Counted from the first letter of the stretch, positions 26,623 through 35,096 are shown. The stretch is DNA of 64,000 nucleotides from Gemmatimonadaceae bacterium (GCA_026706075.1 JAPOZM010000040.1:1-64000), one strand, 5' to 3'. The notes: generated by a model not told the origin, from the sequence alone. Translations and numbers: made by a program.

Positions 26623-27892
26623 ACCGCGCGTCGTGGTCACCGGCATGGGGGTGCTGGCCCCCAACGGCCACGGCCTGGAGGAGTTCGGCCGGGCCCTTCG
26701 CGACGGCGTCAGCGGCATCGCCTTTCACCAGCAGCTCGCCGATCTGAACTTCGCCTGCCAGGTGGGCGGCGTGCCCGACGACGTGGAGGCGATCCAGGAC
26801 CGCTACCTCACCGGCGAAGAGCTGTTCGCCATGAACGCCAACATGGTCTACGCCGCCATCGCCACCGTCGACGCCTGGACCGACGCCGGCCTGGACCTGC
26901 CCGGGCCCGACAGCGCCGAGCCCGACTGGGACACGGGCGGGATCATCGGCACCGGCATCGGCGGCATCGACACGATCGCCGAGACCCTGGCGCCGCGCAC
27001 CCAGGCGGGCCGGGTCAAGCGCCTCGGCAGCACCATGGTCGAGCAGATCATGTCGAGCGGCAACAGCGCCCGGATCGCCGGCAAGCTCGGCCTGGGCAAC
27101 CAGGTGAGCACCAACTCCAGCGCCTGCAACACCGGCACCGAGGCGGTCATCCAGGGCTACCACCGCATCCGCGACGGCCTGGCCAGACGCATGCTGGCCG
27201 GCGGCTCCGAGGGCCACTCCCACTACATCTGGGCCGGCTTCGACGCCATGCGGGTCCTCAACCGCACCAAGAACGACGACCCCGAGGGCGCCTCCCGCCC
27301 GATGAGCGCCAGCGCCGCCGGGTTCGTCCCCGGGTCGGGGGCGGGGGTGCTCATGCTCGAGGATCTGGACAGCGCCCGGGAGCGGGGCGCCCGCATCTAC
27401 GCCGAAGTCATCGGCTGCGCCCTCAACTGCGGCGGCCATCGCCAGGGGGGCAGCATGACGGCGCCGAACCCGGTCAGCGTGCAGCGCTGTCTCGGCGCGG
27501 CCCTCGACATGGCCGGCATCTCCGGCGAGGAGGTGGACGCCGTCAACGGCCACCTCACCGCCACCTTCGCCGATCCCCACGAGGTCCACAACTGGGCCCA
27601 TGCCCTGGGCCGCGAGCCTCGCGACATGCCCTGGATCCAGAGCACCAAGTCCCTCATCGGCCACGGCCTCGGCGCCGCCGGCGGTCTCGAGTGCGTGGCC
27701 GCGGTTCTGGAGCTGCACGAGGGATTTGTCCACGGCTCGCTGAATTGCGAAGATCTGCACCCGGAACTGGAGGACTACGCCGACCGCATCCCCCACGAGA
27801 GCGTGGAGGCGCCGGATCTCTCCATCATCGCCAAGGCCAGCTTCGGCTTCGGAGATGTCAACGGCTGCGTCATATTCCGGAAGTTCGACTGA
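26609..27892 (+). CDS. Divergent 3-oxoacyl-ACP synthase II-like protein (KAS I/II family)
   Basis: 427 residues. VVVTGMGVLAPNG opens the thiolase fold; Cys173 in SSACNTGTEAV is the nucleophile. His315 lies in VNGHLTAT, where the family normally has NAHGTSTP, and His352 in KSLIGHGLGAAGG is canonical. Lys and Phe gate residues are in ASFGFGDVNG. The altered HGTST loop, TATFADPHE, suggests a specialised chain-length or substrate preference. The start is GTG inside the end of fabZ. It would extend chains with malonyl-ACP on the ACP encoded next. Confidence 0.88.
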   Translation: MSNSEPRVVVTGMGVLAPNGHGLEEFGRALRDGVSGIAFHQQLADLNFACQVGGVPDDVEAIQDRYLTGEELFAMNANMVYAAIATVDAWTDAGLDLPGPDSAEPDWDTGGIIGTGIGGIDTIAETLAPRTQAGRVKRLGSTMVEQIMSSGNSARIAGKLGLGNQVSTNSSACNTGTEAVIQGYHRIRDGLARRMLAGGSEGHSHYIWAGFDAMRVLNRTKNDDPEGASRPMSASAAGFVPGSGAGVLMLEDLDSARERGARIYAEVIGCALNCGGHRQGGSMTAPNPVSVQRCLGAALDMAGISGEEVDAVNGHLTATFADPHEVHNWAHALGREPRDMPWIQSTKSLIGHGLGAAGGLECVAAVLELHEGFVHGSLNCEDLHPELEDYADRIPHESVEAPDLSIIAKASFGFGDVNGCVIFRKFD

Positions 27893-27927
27893 CAACTCCC
27901 ATTCCACCGCAACGAAGGAACGCCACG

Positions 27928-28176
27928 ATGAACACCCAGGAAGTCTTCGACAAGGTTGTCGCCATCCTCAAGCCTTTCGCCAAGAACGAGGAAGCCCTGT
28001 CGGGGGTCTCCATGGCGACGTCGCTGCAGAACGACCTGGAGGTCAACTCCGCGCGGCTCGTCGATATCGTGCTGGAGATCGAGGACGCCTTCGGCATCGA
28101 GGTCTCTGATGACGACGCCGACCAGGTGGCCACCGTGGGCGACGCGGTGAACCTGATCGTGGCCACCTCGGGCTGA
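27928..28176 (+). CDS. Acyl carrier protein
   Basis: 82 residues, acidic and helical. Ser41 in DLEVNSARLVDIVLEIEDAFGIEV is the phosphopantetheine site; the normal DSL reads NSA here, an unusual variant. TVGDAVNLI is the conserved fourth helix. A good AAGGAA ribosome site lies 10 bases before ATG. It is 35 bp after the synthase and presumably dedicated to this pathway, being activated by the transferase at 29.0-29.6 kb. Confidence 0.88.
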   Translation: MNTQEVFDKVVAILKPFAKNEEALSGVSMATSLQNDLEVNSARLVDIVLEIEDAFGIEVSDDDADQVATVGDAVNLIVATSG

Positions 28177-28212
28177 TCCCCGCCGCACCCCCTCCACTAC
28201 CCGGCCGGCCTC

Positions 28213-29046
28213 GTGCGCATACCCGCCGATGAACGGGCCAGCCTGAATCACGTCGAGCGTCTCGGCCTCGCCTTCGCGGGGTGGATGAACGAGACGCCGG
28301 CGGTGCAACGCGCCTTCTACTGGCTCAACCTGCGCCTGCAGCGGCGGTTCGTGATGCTGGGCACCAGCCGCCGGACCCACCTGATCGGGCTCGAGCGGGT
28401 CGCCTCCCTGGAGCCCGACCGCGGCGTGATCATGGCGGCCAACCACCGCACCTTCCTCGATCAGTTCTTCATCCTCGCCCACCTCGTGGAGCACCTCGGC
28501 TTCTGGCGGCGCTGGTTCTTCCCCGTGCGTTCCAACTTCTTCTACGACAACCCCCTCGGCATTCTCGTCAACTTCCTGGCGAGCTCCTGCAACATGTACC
28601 CGCCGATCTTCCGGCCGCGGGCCAAGCGCGGCGTCACCCGCGCCAGCCTCGACTTCCTGATCGAGCAGCTGCGGTCGCCGGAGACCTTCGTCGGCATTCA
28701 CCCCGAGGGCACGCGGGGCAGGGGACCCGACCCCTACGAGCTGCTGCCCGCCGAACCCGGGTTCGGACGCGTCCTCCTGCAGTCGCAGGCCATCGTCATC
28801 CCCGTCTTCATCAACGGGATCAGCGACAACCTGGCCCGCGAGACGGTCTACAACTACACCGGCTCGGGCCCCCCGGTGATCGTCGCCTTCGGCGCCCCTG
28901 TCGATCTGTCGTCTCTTGACGGGGAGGACCCGCGGCTGCTGCGCAACCAGGTCAAGGCGGGTCGGCGGGTGCTTGCCGACGTGGCCAGGCTGGCGGAGGA
29001 AGAGCGCGACCTGCGTCAGCGGCTCGCAGCCGGAAAGGCTTCCTGA
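28213..29046 (+). CDS. 1-acyl-glycerol-3-phosphate acyltransferase-like protein (PlsC family)
   Basis: 277 residues. NHRTFLDQFF contains the HX4D motif (His78, Asp83), and IHPEGTRGRG is the glycerophosphate-binding EGTR motif. VIPVFINGIS is the fourth conserved block. The N-terminal part has amphipathic but no strong membrane helices, so it probably acts peripherally at the inner membrane. It follows the ACP by 36 bp and its 3' end overlaps the convergent transferase gene by 31 bp. It likely moves the completed acyl chain from ACP to a lipid acceptor. Confidence 0.85.
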   Translation: MRIPADERASLNHVERLGLAFAGWMNETPAVQRAFYWLNLRLQRRFVMLGTSRRTHLIGLERVASLEPDRGVIMAANHRTFLDQFFILAHLVEHLGFWRRWFFPVRSNFFYDNPLGILVNFLASSCNMYPPIFRPRAKRGVTRASLDFLIEQLRSPETFVGIHPEGTRGRGPDPYELLPAEPGFGRVLLQSQAIVIPVFINGISDNLARETVYNYTGSGPPVIVAFGAPVDLSSLDGEDPRLLRNQVKAGRRVLADVARLAEEERDLRQRLAAGKAS

Positions 29047-29639
29047 GGCAGGGCGGCAAAGGCCGCGAAGGGTCCGTCGTGGGAGAGGCTGATGTCGATG
29101 CCGGACGGCCGCCCGTCGAGCAGCAGCCGGGGCGGCGCCAGTCCGTCCCGGGCTCCGGGGTCGCGGGGCCTCTCGATGGCCAGGCGCGGCTCCTGCAGGC
29201 CGAAGTGGGCGGCCACCCCGCGCCGGGCGAGATCGCGCACGGCCTGGCTCTGGTGGCGGCCGCCGGGGATGGCCTGCACACCGGTCACCGCCCGCCCGGG
29301 ATCTCCGCCGCCACAGACCGCCACCGCGTGGACCCACAGCGGGTCCATTGCAAGCCGGACTGCCATCACCACATCCCGGTACCGAACCCGGCTCATGGCG
29401 CCGTCCACCTCGTAGAGGCGCGGCGCGAAGACCAGGCCCGGGCGCATCTTGCCCGCCGCCTTGTAGGCGGCCTCCTTGGCGGCCCACAGCGACCACAGCA
29501 GCGCCTTGGGCTCGCCGCTGCCGGCCAGGCGGCGGCGCTCGCCGGGAGCGCACACGCGCGCGACGAAGCGGGGCCGGAGGTGGTGCTCGGCGATCTCCGG
29601 GTCGTCCAGGTAGACCAGATCGTTGCCGACGGCGTTCAC
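29016..29639 (-). CDS. 4'-Phosphopantetheinyl transferase superfamily protein (holo-ACP synthase-like)
   Basis: 207 residues. VGNDLVYLDDPEIAEHH resembles the start of AcpS (IGIDIV). WAAKEAAYKAAGKM carries the WxxKEA motif, whose Glu binds Mg. A C-terminal GIDISLSHDGPFAAFAAL matches the SLSHs motif. The family transfers phosphopantetheine from CoA to ACP. The start is probably GTG at 29639 with GGAG upstream. It is convergent with, and overlaps, the acyltransferase by 31 bp; its place next to a lone ACP suggests it activates that protein. Confidence 0.85.
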   Translation of the reverse strand: MNAVGNDLVYLDDPEIAEHHLRPRFVARVCAPGERRRLAGSGEPKALLWSLWAAKEAAYKAAGKMRPGLVFAPRLYEVDGAMSRVRYRDVVMAVRLAMDPLWVHAVAVCGGGDPGRAVTGVQAIPGGRHQSQAVRDLARRGVAAHFGLQEPRLAIERPRDPGARDGLAPPRLLLDGRPSGIDISLSHDGPFAAFAALPQEAFPAASR

Positions 29640-29760
29640 CTTGGCGTTCCGCTCTCCTGGGAGGGGGATGGACTGGGGTGGACCCGTACCTAGGAGAAGG
29701 GGCCCGCCCCCGCGCAAACTCTGTTGACGGTTTCGGGACCCGCGCTTTGGTTCAAGCCCG

Positions 29761-30696
29761 ATGCGTAACGCCTCGGTTCTCCTTCCCGCAATCACCGCCT
29801 GCCTGCTCACCGGGGCCCTCGCCGGCTGTGGCGAGCCGGAGCTGGAGCCCTGGCAGGTGAGGGTCCGCGGCGGCCAGAAGGCGCTCCACGACAAGCTCTA
29901 CGACCGGGCCGTGACCCACTTCGGCGCCGCCCTGGAAGAGGCTGGCGAGGCGGGGTCCCGTGAGGGCCGGTTGGCCGCTCTCACCGGGTTGGCCATGGGC
30001 CGCGCCATGAGGGGCGACCTGGCCCAGGCGGAGAGCCTCTACGTCGAGGTGCTGGCCCTTCAGCGGGAGCGGATGGCGGCGGACAGCCTCTCGGGCCTGG
30101 TCCTGGCGCGCACCCTCGGCTCCCTCGCCGAGATCAGCCTGCGTCTCGGCCGCGTGGACCGGGCCGAGAGCCACTGGTCCGAGATCCTGCAACTGGGGAA
30201 GGAGGGTCTCGTGGACCTGCTCCCCGAGGACCGGACGATGTCCTATACCCTGCACGGTCTCAGCAGGGTCCTGAGGTCCCGCGGCGACACGGCGCGGGCG
30301 GACTCCCTCGCCGAACGCGCCCTCGCCCTGCAGCTCTACGCCTTCGGCTTCGAGAACGCCATCGGCGACGATCTGGGGAAGGCGGAGCAGTACTACGGTG
30401 AGTCCCGCGGCCGTTTCGAGAGCCTGTACGGACCCGATCACGAGGACGTGGCTCTCGCTCACCATGCCCTGGGCCGCCTGTACGAATACCAGGGCCGGCG
30501 GGACGAGGCCGTCACCCAGTACCAGCGCGCTGTCGCCTCGTATCAGGGGGCCGGCGGGCCTCCCCTCGACCTGGCACTGGTCATGGAGGACCTGGCGGCG
30601 ATCCTGGGTGCCGGCCAGGCCGACGAAGCCGCCCGCCTGAGGCGCCGGGCCTCTGCCCTGCGCCAGGGCCGTCCGCCCGGGTCCGCAGTCAACTAG
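29761..30696 (+). CDS. TPR-repeat lipoprotein
   Basis: 311 residues. ITACLLTGALAGC is a lipoprotein signal with lipobox LAGC (Cys22). The rest is all helical with tetratricopeptide-like repeats: around residues 40-60 (ALHDKLYDRAVTHFGAAL), 80-100, 120-145, 175-200, and the clearest at 230-260 (ALGRLYEYQGRRDEAVTQYQRAV). It probably works as a protein-protein scaffold facing the periplasm. No gene next to it explains its partner; it converges with the ceramidase-like gene with a 4-bp overlap. Confidence 0.82.
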   Translation: MRNASVLLPAITACLLTGALAGCGEPELEPWQVRVRGGQKALHDKLYDRAVTHFGAALEEAGEAGSREGRLAALTGLAMGRAMRGDLAQAESLYVEVLALQRERMAADSLSGLVLARTLGSLAEISLRLGRVDRAESHWSEILQLGKEGLVDLLPEDRTMSYTLHGLSRVLRSRGDTARADSLAERALALQLYAFGFENAIGDDLGKAEQYYGESRGRFESLYGPDHEDVALAHHALGRLYEYQGRRDEAVTQYQRAVASYQGAGGPPLDLALVMEDLAAILGAGQADEAARLRRRASALRQGRPPGSAVN

Positions 30697-31502
30697 TCCA
30701 CTCTCCCGCGTCGATCTCCGCCCCGGCCCTGCGGCTCCTCGACGAGCCGGCGGTTCCGGAGCATGCGCAGCACCCACCAGGCCCCGAGAGCGCCGAGCAG
30801 GTGCTTGCAGGTGTGGCCGCTGATCCATCCACCGGCGTACACCGACGGGTCGAGGATCTCGGCGACCTTCGCGAGCCCATAGATCACAGCCGCCCCGTAG
30901 AGATCGGAGCCGCGCGTGTACGGCGAAGGCAGGAGGCGGACCATGAGGGGCACAAAGACCACCGGGTAGGCCTGCGCCACGATGTAGTAGCGAAGGTCTC
31001 CGGCTCCCGCCTGCTCGGTGAAGTACCAGTAGAGCACGCTGAAGAGCCCGAAGGCGACCAGCGGCGGCAGCGCCAGGAGACCCGCGCGCCGGTCCACTCG
31101 CTCGGCGAGGGCGGCGCCGAGAAGGGCCATGAAGGCGGCGCTCATGGGCAGGCGGTCCCACACCAGTGTCCCGTTGCCGGGGTCCAGGTGATACCAGGCG
31201 GAACCGACCCCGACGAGCGCCACCGAGAGGAAGAGGACCTGGTAAGGCAGTGCGTCCACCGGACGCTGGAAGGCCTGCTCGCTCGCGGCGAGGCGGAAGA
31301 GCGTGCGCAACCCCCACAGACCCACCAGGAGGAAGGGCAGGTTGGAGACCACGTTGAGGCAGTGGGGGATGCCGAGGAGGGTCCTCTGATCGGCGAACCG
31401 GTGATAGGCGGGGTCCTGCGCGATGGGGGCCTGCAGGAAGACGGCGGTCCAGAAGGCGACGGTGAGGCAGGCGAGCAGCCGCAGGCGGTGGTCGCGGTTC
31501 AT
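30693..31502 (-). CDS. Ceramidase-like (CREST superfamily) integral membrane protein
   Basis: 269 residues with about seven hydrophobic helices. Motifs resemble alkaline ceramidases: PHCLNVVSNLPF at the start, then GSAWYHLDPGNGTLVWDRLPM (Ser, His and Asp of the zinc site) and GHTCKHLLGALGAW with His-x3-His near the end. CREST members are zinc hydrolases of membrane amides or receptors. The bacterial substrate is unknown. The ATG overlaps the stop of the glycosyltransferase gene by four bases (ATGA), suggesting linked lipid or glycan function. Confidence 0.75.
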   Translation of the reverse strand: MNRDHRLRLLACLTVAFWTAVFLQAPIAQDPAYHRFADQRTLLGIPHCLNVVSNLPFLLVGLWGLRTLFRLAASEQAFQRPVDALPYQVLFLSVALVGVGSAWYHLDPGNGTLVWDRLPMSAAFMALLGAALAERVDRRAGLLALPPLVAFGLFSVLYWYFTEQAGAGDLRYYIVAQAYPVVFVPLMVRLLPSPYTRGSDLYGAAVIYGLAKVAEILDPSVYAGGWISGHTCKHLLGALGAWWVLRMLRNRRLVEEPQGRGGDRRGRVD

Positions 31503-32836
31503 CCGGGCCGCCGCATCCACGATGCCCACACCGCCCCCGCCATGACGCACATCAGGGGGAGGGCGGGCAGGTGGTACCTGGGCATGACCACGGGCCCCGG
31601 CAGGACCAGGTAGTAGGCCACGAAGGCGAGAAAGAAGCAGCCGAGGAACCACTCGCGGCGGCGCAGCCAGCGGCCGAGGTGGACCAGGCATCCGAGGTAG
31701 GTCGCCCCGACGACGGCGAGGGCCGGCAGCAGGGGCAGCAGCAGCCAGCTGCGGTCGCCGAAGTAGTGGCGCACGGCGGCGAGAATCCCTTGGCGGTTCA
31801 GGACGTCGAGGGTGCCCCGGCCCGACTGCGTCAGTCCGAGGAGTTCGAGAAAGGAGGGCGCGTCGGGCAGCAGGATCGAGGGGTTGAAGTGCAGGCGCAG
31901 ATAGGTCCACTTGTGGGCGCCGATCAGCTCCCGGGCCCTGGCGAGCTTGTAGCCGGTGCGGGCGTCCTCGTCGGGATAGCGGCGCGGATGGGCGGCGAAC
32001 TCGGCCTCGGCTTCGCGGACCCAGCGGTCGCGCAGGGTGACGCGGGGGATCCCGGTCACAACCGACACGAGGGCGGCGCAGTTATGATAGTAGAGCGTGT
32101 TGCCGACGTTGGTGTCGAGGCGGAAGCCGCCGCCGGCGAGGGAGTTGCGGTACATCCACGGAGTCAGGACCGCGGCGAAGATCAGCAGACACCCCGCGGC
32201 CCCCATCAGCCGTTGGCGCACAGGGAGAGCCTGGAAGACGAGGACCAGGAAGAGGCAGGGCACGATCCACAGCAGTCCCGTGGGGCGGATCAAGGTACCG
32301 GCGGCGTCGAGGAACACGGCCAGCCACAGATCCGGCAGCCTCCGGCGGAAGTAGAAGCGGGCGAAGAAGTAGAGCATCCACGCCGTGACCAGGGCGAAGA
32401 GGGTGTCGGAGAGGTAGAACGGAGCATGGGCGATGCTGGTGAGGTTGAGGGCCAGCAGCAGGGCGGCAACGGTTCCCCCCGGGGTGCCGCCGAACCAGCA
32501 GCCGACGCGGTACACGGGGACGCAGGTGAGGGCCCCGAGGACGCAGAAGAGGAGCACCGGAAGGTGAAGGCCCTTGCCGAGGACGCCGAAGACGAGGGCC
32601 AGGAAGGCCGGGTACCCGGGGCCGCGCAGGGTGTACGGCTCGGTCTCTCCCGGGGCTCCGACGTAACGGCCCTCTTCGAGCAGGGCCAGCGCCGGCTGCA
32701 GGTACGAGGGCGTGTCGGGCCGGAAGAAGGTGGTCTCCGGCGCGGCCATGCCGGGCATGGCCGCGCCGAGGCGCAGGACCGCGGCCAGGAGGACCACCCA
32801 CCACAGGCTTCGGCGCGGTGTCCGGGCTTCGGTCAG
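31499..32836 (-). CDS. Glycosyltransferase family 39-like integral membrane protein
   Basis: About 445 residues with 10-12 membrane helices. The first periplasmic loop, FFRPDTPSYLQPALALLEEG, has the acidic residues typical of PMT/ArnT-like enzymes that move sugars from polyprenyl phosphate donors; GTLIRPTGLLW is another usual motif. The start is uncertain: the first membrane helix (WWVVLLAAVLRLGAA) would be cut by a GTG start at 32797. A CTG at 32836 overlaps the Gfo/Idh stop as CTGA, mirroring the ATGA and GTGA couplings nearby, and is given here. Confidence 0.75.
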   Translation of the reverse strand: MTEARTPRRSLWWVVLLAAVLRLGAAMPGMAAPETTFFRPDTPSYLQPALALLEEGRYVGAPGETEPYTLRGPGYPAFLALVFGVLGKGLHLPVLLFCVLGALTCVPVYRVGCWFGGTPGGTVAALLLALNLTSIAHAPFYLSDTLFALVTAWMLYFFARFYFRRRLPDLWLAVFLDAAGTLIRPTGLLWIVPCLFLVLVFQALPVRQRLMGAAGCLLIFAAVLTPWMYRNSLAGGGFRLDTNVGNTLYYHNCAALVSVVTGIPRVTLRDRWVREAEAEFAAHPRRYPDEDARTGYKLARARELIGAHKWTYLRLHFNPSILLPDAPSFLELLGLTQSGRGTLDVLNRQGILAAVRHYFGDRSWLLLPLLPALAVVGATYLGCLVHLGRWLRRREWFLGCFFLAFVAYYLVLPGPVVMPRYHLPALPLMCVMAGAVWASWMRRPG

Positions 32837-33783
32837 GGCAGAGGGCCTTCGATCCGGTCGACCAGATCGACGGTGTGGATCACGTCGCGCAGATCTGTAA
32901 GGGGCGCCTCGCCCTTCTCCACGCAGTCGAGGAAGTGCTCGTGCATGGTGAGGGTGCCCTCGTAGCGCCGCACGTCCTCCTCCTCGACGCCGTCCACCTC
33001 CCAGCCGCCCATGACGGTGGTCTCGCCGTCCTCGAGGATCTCGATCTGGTGCGGGATCTTCATGTAGCACCCGACTCCCACGCCGTGCAGCTCGGAGCGC
33101 AGCACCCGCCCTCCCGAGGCCCGGTTGCCGAAGACGACGCCCGTGGCGCCGCTGTCGAAGCGGACCATGGAGGTGTAGCAGTTGCGGCTCTCGCCCCCGA
33201 AGCGGTCGCGGTAGGCGGTGACCTCCACCGCCTCGCCGCCGGCCATGTGACGCAGCAGGTCGACGACGTGGATCACGTCGTCCCACAAGGTGGTGCTGAA
33301 CTCTTTCCCGTCGCCTCCGAGCATCTGCTTGTTGAAGGTGACGCTGGCCACCGACACGGGCCCCCTGGCGGCCACGCGGCGCATGGCCTCGCGGGTGACC
33401 GCGGCGTAGCGGCGCTGGAGCCCGACCATGCAGGACACGTCCTTGGCGACGGCGGCGTCCAGCATCTGCCGGGTCTCGCCGCTGTCGGCGCCGGGCGGTT
33501 TCTCGATGAAGAGGTGCTTGCCGGCGTTGAGACAGTCGAGAGCGGGGTTCAGCACCCATCTCTCGTGCATGACGCAGTAGACCACGTCGAGATCGACGGT
33601 GGCCAGCATCTCCCGGTGGTCGCTGAAGGTGCGGTCGAATCCGTACTCGTCGACGACGAGCCGCAGGCGCTCCGCGTCGAGCTCGCAGACGGCGGCGATC
33701 TCGACGCCGTCGAGGCGGGCGAGAGCGGGATAGTGGGCGCTGCGGGCGCGTCCTCCGGCGCCGATGAAGCCGGCTTTCAGCAT
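32833..33783 (-). CDS. Gfo/Idh/MocA family oxidoreductase
   Basis: 316 residues. The N-terminal NAD(P) site is GFIGAGGRARSAHYPALARL. AGKHLFIEKPPGADSGET carries the EKP motif with the catalytic Lys. HVVDLLRHMAG contains the family's Asp and His pair (here WDDVIHVVD) that shapes the active site. The family oxidises or reduces cyclic polyols and nucleotide sugars. The ATG at 33783 directly precedes the Rossmann motif. It is the first gene of a minus-strand unit with the glycosyltransferase and the ceramidase-like protein, hinting at sugar donor supply. Confidence 0.88.
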   Translation of the reverse strand: MLKAGFIGAGGRARSAHYPALARLDGVEIAAVCELDAERLRLVVDEYGFDRTFSDHREMLATVDLDVVYCVMHERWVLNPALDCLNAGKHLFIEKPPGADSGETRQMLDAAVAKDVSCMVGLQRRYAAVTREAMRRVAARGPVSVASVTFNKQMLGGDGKEFSTTLWDDVIHVVDLLRHMAGGEAVEVTAYRDRFGGESRNCYTSMVRFDSGATGVVFGNRASGGRVLRSELHGVGVGCYMKIPHQIEILEDGETTVMGGWEVDGVEEEDVRRYEGTLTMHEHFLDCVEKGEAPLTDLRDVIHTVDLVDRIEGPLP

Positions 33784-33862
33784 GGGTGTTTCCGTCCTTG
33801 GCCGGTAATTTCCTCCGCGGCGAACCACGCCGCAACCGAAGCCCCGGCCGGTAGGCCCGGTA

Positions 33863-33890
33863 TTGACCCTGCCGCCGGCTATCCTATTAT
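33863..33890 (+). promoter_or_regulatory. Candidate promoter of the zinc-ribbon gene
   Basis: TTGACC (33863-33868), 16-base spacer, TATTAT (33885-33890), in an AT-rich island about 80 bases before the GTG start. A longer purine-rich ribosome site (AGAGAGAGGAG) lies just upstream of the gene. Confidence 0.55.
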
Positions 33891-33968
33891 ATCGGGTTTG
33901 GTATTTCGCGACCGGCCGGTCCGTCGGACCCGTGCGGCAGCCACTCGCTCCACAGAGAGAGGAGTCCT

Positions 33969-34685
33969 GTGTCCCTCAAGGATGGTTTGCAGCAGTTGCT
34001 CAGGGTCCAGGACGTCGACCTCGAGCTCAAGGCCCTCGAAGAGGCCAAGAGCAAGTATCCCGCGGAGATCGAGGAGCGGCGCGGCGAGATCGACCGTGCG
34101 GAGCAGGACCTCAAGGAGCTCACCGAGCGCCTGGAGGATCAGCAGCGCCGGCAGCGGCACTTCGAGCACGAGCTCGAGGACGCCCGCGAGCAGTTGAAGA
34201 AGCTGGAGGCGCGTTTTTCCGAGGTCCGCACCAACAAGGAGTACGACGCTCTCCAGCTCGAGGTCGAGGCCTGCAAGTCGAGGATGTCGGAGTACGAGGG
34301 CCAGATCCTCGAGCTCATCGAGGCGAGCGAGAGCGTTCGGGAGCAGGTCGATCTCGAGAAGCAGGATGTCGACCTGGTTCGCGAGGAACAGCAGTCCCGG
34401 ATCGACGAGCTGCAGAGCCGCCTCGATTCCCTGCAGGGGGAGGTCGACGCCGTGCAGCAACGCCGTGAGGCCGAGGCGGAGGGGATCGACCGGGACCTGC
34501 TGCGCACCTACGAGATTTCCCGGAGCAGCCGGGGGCTGACGGTGGCCCCCGTGCGCAAGGGCGCCTGCGGCGCCTGCTTCCGCCAGCTGCCGGCGCAGAT
34601 GAAGAGCCGCGTCCGCCGCCACGAGCAGGTCGTCAGCTGCGAGAGCTGCGGCGCCCTGCTGGCCTGGGACGAGGAGTCTTCCTGA
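33969..34685 (+). CDS. Coiled-coil protein with C-terminal C4 zinc ribbon (DUF164 family)
   Basis: 238 residues. Residues 15-175 are an uninterrupted charged coiled coil (RVQDVDLELKALEEAKSKYPAEIEERR opens it). The tail has CGACFRQLPAQ and, 20 residues on, CESCGALL, two CxxC pairs forming a zinc ribbon. The family (PF02591) is widespread, near RNase P RNA or nif3-like genes in many bacteria, with poorly known function, possibly nucleic-acid binding. The start is GTG with a strong purine-rich ribosome site. It sits 29 bp before rnpB. Confidence 0.85.
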   Translation: MSLKDGLQQLLRVQDVDLELKALEEAKSKYPAEIEERRGEIDRAEQDLKELTERLEDQQRRQRHFEHELEDAREQLKKLEARFSEVRTNKEYDALQLEVEACKSRMSEYEGQILELIEASESVREQVDLEKQDVDLVREEQQSRIDELQSRLDSLQGEVDAVQQRREAEAEGIDRDLLRTYEISRSSRGLTVAPVRKGACGACFRQLPAQMKSRVRRHEQVVSCESCGALLAWDEESS

Positions 34686-34714
34686 GGCGGCCTCATGACG
34701 CCAGGGCATCGAAC

Positions 34715-35090
34715 GGCCGGAGTGGTTCGGGTGAACGCGGGGCCGGCGCCGCCGGCCCTGAGGAAAGTCCGAGCTCCACAGGGCAGGATGCTGGGTAACG
34801 CCCAGGGGGGGCGACCCCACAGAAAGTGCCACAGAAAACAGACCGCCCGGCTCGCGCCGGGTAAGGGTGAAAAGGTGAGGTAAGAGCTCACCGCGTCGCC
34901 GGCGACGGGGACGGCACGGCAAACCTCATCCGGAGCAAGGCCAAATAGGGGAGGAGAGGTGGCCCGCCTCGCAACGACTCCCGGGTAGGCCGCACGAGGC
35001 GGCGGGCAACCGCCGTCCCAGATGAATGCTCACCCGGAGACCGGCACCGCCGGCTTCCGACAGAACTCGGCTTACAGAACCACTCCGGCC
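34715..35090 (+). ncRNA. rnpB: RNase P RNA (bacterial type A)
   Basis: The conserved core is plain: GAGGAAAGTCCGAGCTCC, ACAGGGCAGGATGCTGGGTAACGCC, CCACAGAAA, GGGTGAAAAGGTGAGGTAAGAGCTCACC, GGCAAACC, GCAAGGCCAAATAGGGG and, near the end, ACAGAACTCGGCTTACAGA. The P1 helix is a perfect 13 bp, GGCCGGAGTGGTT (34715-34727) with AACCACTCCGGCC (35078-35090), which fixes both ends and gives about 376 nt. It is the catalytic subunit that matures tRNA 5' ends. Confidence 0.95.
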
Positions 35091-35096
35091 CTTCAC

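Noticed and set aside
24573..29639. The acyl-chain module as a complete polyketide or aryl polyene cluster
   Set aside because: There is no ketoreductase, no chain-length factor, no aromatic ammonia lyase and no transporter, so the product class cannot be named.
35022..35096. Upstream starts of the LPP20-like gene
   Set aside because: These codons are inside the RNase P RNA, whose P1 helix fixes its 3' end at about 35090.
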